This document shows positions 7,621-15,051 of a stretch of DNA of 18,721 nt, in pieces. Under the pieces are notes generated by a model. It made no database searches and was not told the origin of the DNA. It saw nothing but the letters and a program-made list of their open reading frames with translations. Positions within the stretch are counted from its first letter, which is position 1, and every line of letters starts with the position of its first letter. A program made the translations under genes and the position numbers. The stretch is from Planctomycetales bacterium (lineage in GTDB: Bacteria; Planctomycetota; Phycisphaerae; SM23-33): the NCBI GenBank assembly GCA_030642005.1, contig DAOWOP010000037.1:1-18721 (forward strand), given 5' to 3'.

Positions 7621-8874
7621 ATGAGATTGCCATACGAATTACATTTAGCGTACCGCAACCTGACCCGTCATCCCGGTCATACTGCCGCCATGATGGGAGG
7701 GCTTGGACTGGCCGTGCTCGTGATGGTGTACATTCCCAGCACGATGTCCAGTTTCTACGACGACCTGATCGACCGGGCCGTTGAACAAAACTCCGCCCAC
7801 GTAACGATCTGGCCGATGGAAAAGACCCGCGGGCAGATGGACAACGCTCTTCGCAGCCGGTACGGGCGCAGCGCGGTGCTGTCCTTTACCGACCGGACGT
7901 TCCCGCGCCACCGCAACCTCACCGGCCGGCAAGCCCTCGCCGCCCGGGCGGCCGAAACGCCCGGCGTCGTCGCCGTTGCGAGCTTCGTGAAGGAAGACGC
8001 CACCATCAGCAGGGGAAACGTCAACCTCGGAACGGTAATAGAGGGCATCAAGCCGGAGCAATACTCCCGCGTCGTCAACATTGCCGTCCACTTCCCGCAA
8101 AACCGCGTACCAAAACTAGGCCCGTCCGACATCGCCATTGGTTTTCGCATGGCCGAAAAACTGGGAATCCACACCGGCGAACACGTACACGTCGCAACAC
8201 CAAAGACACACCGGCTGATGCGGGTAAAGGCGATCTTCCGCTCCGGCTATTACGACAAGGACATGCACCACGGTTTCGTATCGCTTCGAACGGCCCAGCG
8301 CATGTTCGGCATGGGCAACGAGGTATCGGCCCTGGCGGTCCGCTGCCGGAACCTTGAGGAGGCAGGGACGGTAAGTTCGGCCCTTGAGGGGCGCATGCAC
8401 AACAAGGTCCGCAACTGGATGGACGACAACGCCTCCCTGCTGGCTGAAATCGCCACCGTCAACCGCGTAACGACCTTCATCGACGTGCTGGTGGCGCTGG
8501 TCGCGTCGGTGGGAATGGCAAACGTATTCAGCATGTTCGTCCTGAACCGGCAGAAGGAACTGGCGATCCTCCGGGCTGTGGGTGCTTCGAGGGCGTCGCT
8601 GAAAATGATCCTGCTGATAGAGGCTATGTTCATCTGGGTCGTCGGAACGATCATCGGCTGTACGCTGGTGCTGGGGGTGATGGCCTATGAGCAGAAACAT
8701 CCATACACGGTGTCGGAGGAGACGTACGGCATCGGTTCTTACGCCACCCATCCGGTACCGGAGGCGTTTCTGGTGGCCTGCACCCTGGCGGCGGTCATGA
8801 TGGTCGCCTCGGCCCTTTGGAGCGGGCGGCGGGCGGCGAAACTGAACCCAGCCGAGGTTATTTTCGGACGATAA
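7621..8874 (+). CDS. FtsX/MacB/DevC-like ABC transporter permease
   Basis: This 417-residue inner-membrane protein has the FtsX layout. TM1 is at about 21-41, a large periplasmic domain at about 45-280, and three further TM helices at about 287-308, 330-353 and 382-401. The cytosolic motif RQKELAILRAVGAS (310-323) and the ending RRAAKLNPAEVIFGR are hallmarks of the FtsX family. Members work as mechanotransmitters or lipid/lipoprotein exporters and not as classical channel permeases. It begins six bases after the adaptor stop with a poor ribosome site, which suggests translational coupling. The ATPase is encoded separately, as in DevBCA and LolCDE, and not fused as in MacB. Confidence 0.92.
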   Translation: MRLPYELHLAYRNLTRHPGHTAAMMGGLGLAVLVMVYIPSTMSSFYDDLIDRAVEQNSAHVTIWPMEKTRGQMDNALRSRYGRSAVLSFTDRTFPRHRNLTGRQALAARAAETPGVVAVASFVKEDATISRGNVNLGTVIEGIKPEQYSRVVNIAVHFPQNRVPKLGPSDIAIGFRMAEKLGIHTGEHVHVATPKTHRLMRVKAIFRSGYYDKDMHHGFVSLRTAQRMFGMGNEVSALAVRCRNLEEAGTVSSALEGRMHNKVRNWMDDNASLLAEIATVNRVTTFIDVLVALVASVGMANVFSMFVLNRQKELAILRAVGASRASLKMILLIEAMFIWVVGTIIGCTLVLGVMAYEQKHPYTVSEETYGIGSYATHPVPEAFLVACTLAAVMMVASALWSGRRAAKLNPAEVIFGR

Positions 8875-8876
8875 AG

Positions 8877-9605
8877 ATGCTGCTGAAAGTGGAAAACCTG
8901 GACAAGCATTTCGGCGGGGCCGTGCCGCTGCACATCCTGCGCGACATCAACCTGGAACTGGCTGAAAGGGAGTTCCTGGCGCTGGTCGGGCCAAGCGGAG
9001 CGGGTAAAACAACGCTCCTGAACATCATCTCCACCCTTGATGCGCCCACCGGCGGGCGCGTCCTGATCAAGGACGTGGACGTACATCACCTGGGCCAGCA
9101 CGCGCTAAACCGATTCCGAAATCGGCATCTGGGGTTCGTCTTTCAGGACGACCTGTTACTGCCGCACCTGACGGCGATGGAAAACGTCGCTCTCCCGGCC
9201 CGGATTTCGCGCCGGCCGACCCGGCAGGCAAGCCGCCGGGCGGAAGAACTCCTGGAGCAGGTGGGACTGGCCGACCGATTGAAACACCGACCCGGCGAAC
9301 TCTCCGGCGGACAGAGGCAGCGAGTCAACCTCGCAAGGGCGCTGGTCAACGAACCTGCCCTTTTGCTCGCCGACGAACCCACCGCCCGCCTGGACCAGGA
9401 AACCAGCCGGGGCATCGTGCAACTGCTGGGTGAATTAAACGAACAACTCGGCGTAACCATACTGATGGTTACACACGAACGCGAACTGACCGACCGCGCC
9501 GGCAGGGTCGTCGAATTCCTCGACGGGCGCATAATCTCCGACCGCCGAACCAAACCGGTCGGCTCCGCGTCGAACAGGAAAGCACTACAACCTGCGAATA
9601 TGTAA
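8877..9605 (+). CDS. LolD/MacB/DevA-like ABC transporter ATP-binding protein
   Basis: The 242-residue ATPase has all core motifs: Walker A GPSGAGKTT (38-46), Q-loop in FVFQDD, signature LSGGQRQR, Walker B LLLADEPT followed by the D-loop ARLD, and the H-loop His in VTHE. ARLD replaces the usual GNLD of the LolD/MacB group. The ATG lies two bases after the permease stop codon. A 60-base in-frame extension into the permease gene exists but would overlap the FtsX-family C-terminus. It powers the exporter of the two preceding genes. The last 20 or so residues are a basic, low-complexity tail. Confidence 0.93.
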   Translation: MLLKVENLDKHFGGAVPLHILRDINLELAEREFLALVGPSGAGKTTLLNIISTLDAPTGGRVLIKDVDVHHLGQHALNRFRNRHLGFVFQDDLLLPHLTAMENVALPARISRRPTRQASRRAEELLEQVGLADRLKHRPGELSGGQRQRVNLARALVNEPALLLADEPTARLDQETSRGIVQLLGELNEQLGVTILMVTHERELTDRAGRVVEFLDGRIISDRRTKPVGSASNRKALQPANM

Positions 9606-9620
9606 TGAAAGGAATTACCA

Positions 9621-10547
9621 ATGGAAATCGTCAATGCCCACGTCCACATGATCGAACTGGAAAATATGGCCCGGAAGTTGGGCGATCTGTCCTTGCCTGC
9701 CGGGATATCGGTTCTCCGAAACCTGGAGGCGACGCTGCCGATGCTCCTGCCCCAGACCCTTTTGGCCCAGATGGATGAGGCGGGGATCAGCAAGTCGATT
9801 CTCTACGCGGTCGAAGCGCCGATCGTCTATGCGTCGAATGAATACGTCCACGCCCTCTGCTGCAAGTTCCCGGACCGCCTGATCGGCTTCGCCTCGGTCA
9901 ACCCGAAGGATCGCAACGCCCCGGCCGTGCTGGAATCCGCCGTGCGGGACCTGGACATGAAGGGCCTCAAACTGCATCCGCCCTTGCAGGACTTCTTTCC
10001 CGACGACCATGCCGTTTTCGGCGTGTACGAAAAGGCCGCGGAACTGAACATCCCGGTCGTCTTTCACGTGGGAACAACGCCGTTCGGGTCGCTATGCCGG
10101 CTGTCCCAGGCGTCCCCGCTGCTTATTGACGAAGTGGCTGTCTGTTTCCCCCAGTTGAGGATCATGCTGACGCACCTGGGAACGCTCTGGCATAACGAGG
10201 CCTTCATGGTCGTGGAAAAGAACCCGAACGTGTTCATCGACACGGCTGCGTACGTTCCCGAAATCAAACAAATCCTCACGCCGGACATCATCACCCGCAT
10301 CGGCGCAGACAAGATCATTTTCGGAACGGACTACCCCATGCCGTACGCAGACCGGCTGCACCGGATGAAAGACTTCGTGGATTGCATCGGCGACCTGGGC
10401 CTGCCGGAAGATGTCCTTCAGGGCATCTTTCACAAAAACATCGAGAGGCTCCTCTACGGCGACGCCTCATCCGCCCGGAGCATCACCGCCCGGGAAATGC
10501 TGGAAAAGGCTTGTCAATTCGTCGGGACAGCCGCCCTGGCCTCTTGA
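9621..10547 (+). CDS. Amidohydrolase family 2 metal-dependent hydrolase
   Basis: This 308-residue TIM-barrel enzyme belongs to amidohydrolase_2 (PF04909, the ACMSD/resorcylate decarboxylase group). The metal ligands are visible: HxH in NAHVH (H7, H9), H149 in VVFHVG, H185 in THLG, and D237 in GTDYP. KLHPP with H119 matches the family segment GLKLHP. Members hydrolyse C-N or C-O bonds or decarboxylate aromatic acids; the substrate here cannot be read from sequence. AAAGGA lies eight bases ahead of the ATG. It sits 15 bp after the ATPase and 16 bp before the adenylating enzyme, so it is probably part of the same operon and may process or trim the exported product. Confidence 0.87.
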   Translation: MEIVNAHVHMIELENMARKLGDLSLPAGISVLRNLEATLPMLLPQTLLAQMDEAGISKSILYAVEAPIVYASNEYVHALCCKFPDRLIGFASVNPKDRNAPAVLESAVRDLDMKGLKLHPPLQDFFPDDHAVFGVYEKAAELNIPVVFHVGTTPFGSLCRLSQASPLLIDEVAVCFPQLRIMLTHLGTLWHNEAFMVVEKNPNVFIDTAAYVPEIKQILTPDIITRIGADKIIFGTDYPMPYADRLHRMKDFVDCIGDLGLPEDVLQGIFHKNIERLLYGDASSARSITAREMLEKACQFVGTAALAS

Positions 10548-10563
10548 ATAGGGAACACAGTTA

Positions 10564-12003
10564 ATGAGATGCGTTGAAGGCATCCGGGACAGGCTGATCC
10601 GGCGGCAGTACTCCCGGATCGCCCGATACCTCAGCACCGCAAGCCCGGAGCAACTGGCGTCGGCCGGGCAGCGGAAAGCGCTGAAGGCCTTTCACCGCGC
10701 CGCTCAGCGCGTGCCCGCCTACAGAGAAATCCTCCGCCGGCATGGAGTGGACCCGAAAGACATCACCACCATCGAGCAGTTCAGGAAAAAGGTTCCCATC
10801 GTTGACAAGGAAACCATCTTCGCCGCCAATGAATTGAGGGACCTGTGTCCGAGCGGCAATCTCGACGACATTTCCCTGTTCTATTCCAGTTCCGGCCACT
10901 CGGGCGTCTTTTCCTTCGGCGTGGAAACCCGCGCCGATGCGAAAAAAGCCGCCCTCGCACTGGAATTCGCCCTGCAAAATAACTTCGGCGTCCTGGACCG
11001 CAAGACCCTGCTTGTCAACTGCCTGCCAATGGGGATCAAGATCCAAACCCGAACGCTGCCCCTGGCGGAAACCAGCCTCCGGGCCGACGTAATCCAGGCT
11101 CTCGTCAGGAAACTGAAGGACGACTTCGACCAGTTCCTCCTGATCGGGGAACACGCTTTCCTCAAAAAGGTGATCGAGGAAGGCGCCGAGCAGGACGTTC
11201 CGTGGAAGGACCTGGTCGTCCACGTTATTACAGGCGCTGAATACATCGCCGAGAACTTTCGTTCTTATCTGGGGTCCCTGCTGGGCATCGACTTCGACTC
11301 GCCGCAAAAGGGCATGATCGGCGTGAACTTCGGGCTGTCGGAACTGGCCGTAAGCATCTTCAGCGAGAATAACCATACCATCCGTATCCGGCGACAGGCC
11401 CACGCCGACCTCGATTTCCGTAAGGCTCTCTATGGCCGGGAAACGCCTATCTGCCCCAACATAATGCAATACCATCCCCACCAGACCTTCATCGAAACTG
11501 TCCCCGGGCCGGACGGCAGGAACGAACTGGTCGTTACGATGCTCGACCCCGCCTTCAAGATACCGATGATCCGCTATAACACCAAAGACATCGTCCAGAT
11601 AATGCCCTACGCCGACCTGGCCGAAATCCTGAAGGACTTCGGGCACGAATCGCTGCTCCCGCCTTTCCGCCTCCCCGTGGGCATCATCTGGGGAAAGATG
11701 AAACCCCTGATAACCAAGGGCGGACAAAAGATTTACCCGGAATACGTCAAGGAGGCGCTGTACTCCGATTTCTCCATCGCCAATACGATTACCGGGAATT
11801 TCAGGCTTACTGAAGAAACCGATGGACCCGCTCTGCTGCTTCAATTACGCAGGGGCAGACAGTGCCGAAAGTCTCTGGCCGACGAGATAGGAAAACACCT
11901 GAAGAATTTTATCGAACAGGATATCCCAATCCGCATCCTGCCGTTCGAGCAATTCCCCTACGGTCTTGAGCATGATTTTGAAAGGAAGAACCGGTATGTC
12001 TAA
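10564..12003 (+). CDS. PaaK/CapK-like adenylate-forming enzyme
   Basis: The 479-residue protein resembles phenylacetate-CoA ligases and the CapK group of acyl-adenylating enzymes. The N-terminal segment AFHRAAQRVPAYREIL...FRKKVPIVDKETI is typical. The ATP-binding loop is SSSGHSGVFSFG (108-119), the equivalent of SSGTTG. ITGAE (222-226), GLSE (257-260), RYNTKDIV (337-344) and the C-terminal GGQKIYPEYVKEAL (386-399) align with the later motifs. It should activate a carboxylate as the acyl-AMP; whether it then forms a CoA thioester, amide or ester is unknown. The ribosome site is weak (GGGAACACAGTTA before ATG). Its 3' end overlaps the ThiF-like gene by 8 bp, so the two are very probably co-translated. 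Confidence 0.84.
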   Translation: MRCVEGIRDRLIRRQYSRIARYLSTASPEQLASAGQRKALKAFHRAAQRVPAYREILRRHGVDPKDITTIEQFRKKVPIVDKETIFAANELRDLCPSGNLDDISLFYSSSGHSGVFSFGVETRADAKKAALALEFALQNNFGVLDRKTLLVNCLPMGIKIQTRTLPLAETSLRADVIQALVRKLKDDFDQFLLIGEHAFLKKVIEEGAEQDVPWKDLVVHVITGAEYIAENFRSYLGSLLGIDFDSPQKGMIGVNFGLSELAVSIFSENNHTIRIRRQAHADLDFRKALYGRETPICPNIMQYHPHQTFIETVPGPDGRNELVVTMLDPAFKIPMIRYNTKDIVQIMPYADLAEILKDFGHESLLPPFRLPVGIIWGKMKPLITKGGQKIYPEYVKEALYSDFSIANTITGNFRLTEETDGPALLLQLRRGRQCRKSLADEIGKHLKNFIEQDIPIRILPFEQFPYGLEHDFERKNRYV

Positions 12004-12937
12004 TTCCGACCACAATGAATCAGCCTGCGCTATTGACGAACTGCCCGGCCGTCCAGGTTGCGGGAGTCCACAGATTGCTGATGTCGAGTCCACCTGGAGC
12101 GATGATTACAGGGAGATGGTGAACCGCAATATCGGCTTCATTACCGCAGAGCAGCAGGAACGGCTGCGGACTTGCAAGGCGGCTGTTTTCGGCATGGGCG
12201 GCATCGGCGGATCGGCATTTGAGGTCCTGGTTCGCTGCGGGATCGGGCACTTCAGCATCGTGGACAGGGACACCTTCGAGGCCAGTAATATGAACCGGCA
12301 GGTCTTCGCCTGTCGCCATACCCTCGGCAAGCGGAAGATCGACGTGGCCGCCGAGCGGGCCGAGACAATCAACGCCGATGTCCGGATCGAGAAGTTCGAT
12401 CACGTGGATGAGGACAATATCGCGGACATTCTCGACGCGGCAGACGTAGCCGTTATGGGGATCGACACTCTCGCGCCCTGCATTATCGCCTCCCGCAAGT
12501 GCCGCGAGATGAACATCCCCCTGGTCGAAGGATGGGCCATGCCCTACGCGAACGTCCGCGTCTTCACAAGGGACACCCCGACGCTTGAACAGGCCTACGG
12601 ACTACCGACGCAGGGCAGGGCGGTCTCCGATATATCAGAGGACGAATTCAGACAGTTGGGCCTTCAGGTAATGCTGGGGCTGGGCAGGATCGAAGGTGTC
12701 CGCGATTACTACTCGGACGAGGTCGTAGAGAATATCCGCCGGGGGCATATCGTGTCTTTTGCTCCGGTGGCCTGGTTGAACGCCGTGCTGCTGGCCCTGG
12801 AAACAATCAAGGTTCTGCTCAACTGGGGCAAGATCGCCCTGGCGCCCGACTTCGCGCTATATGACCCCTTCCAGCACAGGGTCCCCGCGTCCGGCAGCGA
12901 GGAAACATCGACGCGGGCACAGTCCGCAGGACCGTAA
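11996..12937 (+). CDS. ThiF/MoeB/E1-like adenylyltransferase
   Basis: The 313-residue protein carries the E1-like Rossmann domain. It has GMGGIGG (66-72), VDRDTFEASNMNRQ (89-102: D90/D92, N98, N100, R101), K112/K114 after the Arg, and the late Asp in AVMGID (D157). These are the ATP- and Mg-binding residues used to adenylate a C-terminal or free carboxylate. I see no CxxC zinc pairs and no obvious catalytic Cys, so a ThiS/MoaD sulfur-carrier role or ubiquitin-type transfer is less likely than simple adenylation or cyclisation. ATG 11996 has AAAGGA nine bases upstream and overlaps the PaaK-like stop. The first 45 residues are poorly conserved in type. The gene ends 6 bp before the convergent acyltransferase gene. 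Confidence 0.86.
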   Translation: MSNSDHNESACAIDELPGRPGCGSPQIADVESTWSDDYREMVNRNIGFITAEQQERLRTCKAAVFGMGGIGGSAFEVLVRCGIGHFSIVDRDTFEASNMNRQVFACRHTLGKRKIDVAAERAETINADVRIEKFDHVDEDNIADILDAADVAVMGIDTLAPCIIASRKCREMNIPLVEGWAMPYANVRVFTRDTPTLEQAYGLPTQGRAVSDISEDEFRQLGLQVMLGLGRIEGVRDYYSDEVVENIRRGHIVSFAPVAWLNAVLLALETIKVLLNWGKIALAPDFALYDPFQHRVPASGSEETSTRAQSAGP

Positions 12938-12943
12938 GTGAGC

Positions 12944-13879
12944 CTACCGCGCCATGACCGCCGCGCCGTCGGCGGACCAGACCTTCGAAAAGACCTCAGC
13001 GCCCCACCGTCGCTCAATCGCCTGCCGCTCTTCGGCATCGCAGCGGGAGAGTAACCCGCTTTCATCCACGTACAACGCGCGAAGCAATACAGGGTCGGCA
13101 AAGAACCGGTCCGCTTTAATAGACCACGTATTCACATATCGGTGGTAAGGATTCTGTGTGAAGTACAGATCTACGAGGAAAAGCACCCCCGCCGAAATCT
13201 CGTCGGTGCGACCGGCCTGCTGTTGACACCATTGTATGTCCAGTCGGTATCCCTCTACGATGTCTTCGTTTTCCTGTGAGTAGCTCCGCCGACTGCCCCA
13301 TGGGACGAACTGCAGGAACTCCGAGAAGAATCTTGCATGCTTTGGAGTGATGCAGGCGAAGACATCGTCGCATCCGGCGGCCTGGGCGTGAGCAAAGCAT
13401 GCCCGCGTCAATTCCAGGAACAGGAGACCGTTCCTGTAATCAGGGGCCACTGCATTGCTCGTTATCTCGCCGATCCGCCGGCCCTGGGCTCGCAGAGAAT
13501 CCAATTCCGATCCAAAAGCGTGATCCGCCGGTAAGCCGAGATCCGACGAGTCGGTTACCAGGCTCATCGTCGCCACCACCCTGCTGGCGGCCTTGGCTAC
13601 GAACGTGGCCATTTCGGGCGACGCCTCGTAAGCCCTGACTCTCATGCCATAATGGTTTGGCTCTATGAAACCCTCTTCAAGGAAGGCCTCGTACACCAGG
13701 CCGTACGCCTCCCGGAAATCCTCAACGGTAACGGCCCGTTCGATGGTTATGTTGTCTCCAGGCCCTTCAAGCACACCGGCCTGCCTCAGCCGTGCAATAC
13801 GACGATCAAGCCTTTTTGCCTTGCCCGGAGAATCCGCCCTCTGTTGTGCCCCGCAAACTGTCCCGCTTCCCTCGTTCAT
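12944..13879 (-). CDS. FeeM/LuxI-like N-acyl amino acid synthase, exosortase-associated acyltransferase type
   Basis: The 311-residue protein has a GNAT-fold acyltransferase core. FREAYGLVYEAFLEEGFIE (55-73) is followed by VVATMSLVTDSSDLGLPAD, then RRIGEITSNAV (134-144), then ITPKHARFFSEFLQF (177-191). This order matches the FeeM N-acyl-tyrosine synthases and the related PEP-CTERM/exosortase-associated acyltransferases (TIGR03694 type), which use acyl-ACP and resemble autoinducer synthases. The C-terminal 70 residues are an extension over the shorter TIGR03694 members. ATG 13879 has GGAGGA six bases upstream (13891-13886); upstream in-frame starts lack this. No acyl carrier protein gene is seen nearby. 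It converges on the ThiF-like gene with a 6-bp gap and no terminator in between. Confidence 0.8.
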   Translation of the reverse strand: MNEGSGTVCGAQQRADSPGKAKRLDRRIARLRQAGVLEGPGDNITIERAVTVEDFREAYGLVYEAFLEEGFIEPNHYGMRVRAYEASPEMATFVAKAASRVVATMSLVTDSSDLGLPADHAFGSELDSLRAQGRRIGEITSNAVAPDYRNGLLFLELTRACFAHAQAAGCDDVFACITPKHARFFSEFLQFVPWGSRRSYSQENEDIVEGYRLDIQWCQQQAGRTDEISAGVLFLVDLYFTQNPYHRYVNTWSIKADRFFADPVLLRALYVDESGLLSRCDAEERQAIERRWGAEVFSKVWSADGAAVMAR

Positions 13880-13922
13880 CGCATTTCCTCCGCAATTGCC
13901 CACCCTGATACTCCTCATCTGA

Positions 13923-13951
13923 AACATACGATTCGTTCCGAAACGAGGCAA
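13923..13951 (-). promoter_or_regulatory. Candidate promoter of the FeeM-like gene with a palindrome in the spacer
   Basis: On the minus strand TTGCCT (13951-13946) and TATGTT (13928-13923) are 17 bases apart; each matches four of six consensus bases. An inverted repeat TCGTT-N4-AACGA (13933-13946) fills the spacer and touches the -35 box, a classic repressor position. The predicted start site near 13915 gives a leader of about 36 nt with GGAGGA. The boxes are weak, so this is tentative. The rest of 13880-14105 shows no other feature. Confidence 0.35.
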
Positions 13952-14105
13952 ATTGGGGTAATTGGGAGATATAGAGAAAATGCGGAGGAAGACCGCTACA
14001 GCCCACGAAACAAAGAGATTTCTGTTAGATTACCCGGCAAGGACCGGAAAAGCCAAGCGTGCGCACCGCCAGAGATGCTTGCAGTAAATAATCACTTAAC
14101 GAAGT

Positions 14106-14351
14106 TTATTCTTTATTCTTTTTAAACCAATTTTGCATTTTTTGGGTAATTTGGAATCTGGTCCATAATTCTTTGCCTAAGAAGATAATTCCCAAGCCAT
14201 TTAAAATCTCACTGCTGATTAATAATATGGCGGTGATAATGGCCAGATGTGCAATACCTATGTTAGAGATTGCAAATAATGGGATTAATCCCCAGCATAA
14301 CCAGGCAGCGGCGATTAGAAGAACTCCGAAATATCTTTTCCAATTAAACAT
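14106..14351 (-). CDS. Small two-helix membrane protein (transporter suffix domain-like)
   Basis: The 81-residue product starts MFNWKRYFGVLLIAAAWLCW. It has two hydrophobic helices (about 8-27 and 34-58), then FLGKELWTRFQ and a basic C-terminus (NWFKKNKE). The pattern of two helices ending in LGKE(L/V)W resembles small stand-alone 'transporter suffix domain' proteins; their function is unknown to me. The coding region and its downstream flank are much richer in A+T than the neighbours (TTTATTCTTTATTCTTTTTAA at the 3' end), which suggests recent transfer. No clear ribosome site precedes ATG 14351 or the alternative GTG at 14375. Confidence 0.6.
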   Translation of the reverse strand: MFNWKRYFGVLLIAAAWLCWGLIPLFAISNIGIAHLAIITAILLISSEILNGLGIIFLGKELWTRFQITQKMQNWFKKNKE

Positions 14352-14370
14352 GTGCTTATTGATAAGGTCG

Positions 14371-14411
14371 GGCACATCCGGCGTCAGCCCTGAGCATACG
14401 GCGGATGCGCC
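14371..14411. repeat. Imperfect inverted repeat upstream of the small membrane gene
   Basis: GGCACATCCG (14371-14380) and CGGATGCGCC (14402-14411) pair over ten positions with one mismatch around a 21-nt loop. The repeat lies just before the small AT-rich gene. It could be a leader hairpin or the trace of an insertion end; I see no matching copy at the other side of the gene. Confidence 0.5.
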
Positions 14412-14620
14412 AATCGCGGAATCGCGTGGGGAAACGAGACATCACCAATTGAAGAGTTCCCCTCCCCGAACTTGCGCCTGTTATCAAGGCTGTTTTCATA
14501 ATCAACCGTTACATCGGTTATAGTACAGTCACAAATTAGTTCTTTCGCTGAATCCATCAAAGGCTCGAAAATAGAAGAATGTGCTCGACATGAAAACTCT
14601 GAAATATGCGGGGTGAACCC

Positions 14621-14650
14621 AAAGCCGACGGATTGCTATCCGTCGGCTTT
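14621..14650. repeat. Perfect 13-bp inverted repeat with 4-nt loop
   Basis: AAAGCCGACGGAT (14621-14633) and ATCCGTCGGCTTT (14638-14650) are exact complements around TGCT. Such a stem would be very stable on either strand. The A/T flanks are only three bases long inside the arms, so a bidirectional terminator is possible but not certain. It coincides with a base-composition boundary. Confidence 0.85.
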
Positions 14651-14911
14651 AAAGCGGTTCGCAAAATAATTGTCGTAGCGGGGCGCAGCGAGATGTCCTG
14701 GAACGAGGACGGCGAAGCAGGCGCCCCAAGGGGTTGTCGATGCAGCCGGACGATGCGCCAAGGCGTCGCAGCAGCCAGCAAACAACCTTACGTACGCGCG
14801 CCATCGGCGTCCTTGAAGACACCTCGACGTAAAGACACCATGGTGCGCGCCAACAGCGCCCGCGCCCATCGCTCTTTGCTTCCGGCGGCTATCAGCGCCG
14901 GCTCAATTCGC

Positions 14912-14953
14912 ACAACCTTGCCGGGCAGGCGAATGACCTGCCCGGCAAGTTGT
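14912..14953 (-). terminator. Long hairpin downstream of the PEP-CTERM gene, possible terminator
   Basis: ACAACCTTGCCGGGCAGG (14912-14929) pairs with CCTGCCCGGCAAGTTGT (14937-14953) around a 7-nt loop, with one bulged C, giving a 17-bp stem. It lies about 100 bp beyond the stop of the leftward PEP-CTERM gene. No T-run follows on either strand, so it may instead stabilise the mRNA 3' end. Confidence 0.45.
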
Positions 14954-15051
14954 CAAAATCCACTAACTACGATAGCGCACCAAGCCCCTTCGCTCAGGCC
15001 TTTGCCCTAGCGAGTCAGACCAGGCCGCCGTCTCCAAACGTTCGACTGACT

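Larger units (their letters stand above)
14376..15051. other. Gene-poor intergenic region with strong hairpins
   Basis: About 676 bp hold no open frame with a convincing start, ribosome site or recognisable product. The left third (14450-14620) is AT-rich, the right part (14650-14950) GC-rich, so the composition changes sharply at the hairpin at 14621-14650. Frames in this stretch encode Arg/Ala/Pro-rich sequence typical of noncoding GC-rich DNA. It may hold degraded or inserted material. Confidence 0.6.

Noticed and set aside
12954..13638. Plus-strand frames opposite the FeeM-like gene
   Set aside because: They are antisense to a well-supported gene and lack ribosome sites.
14606..15010. 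134-codon plus-strand frame in the gene-poor region
   Set aside because: No ribosome site, Arg/Ala/Pro/Ser-rich composition and two strong hairpins within it; more like noncoding GC-rich DNA.
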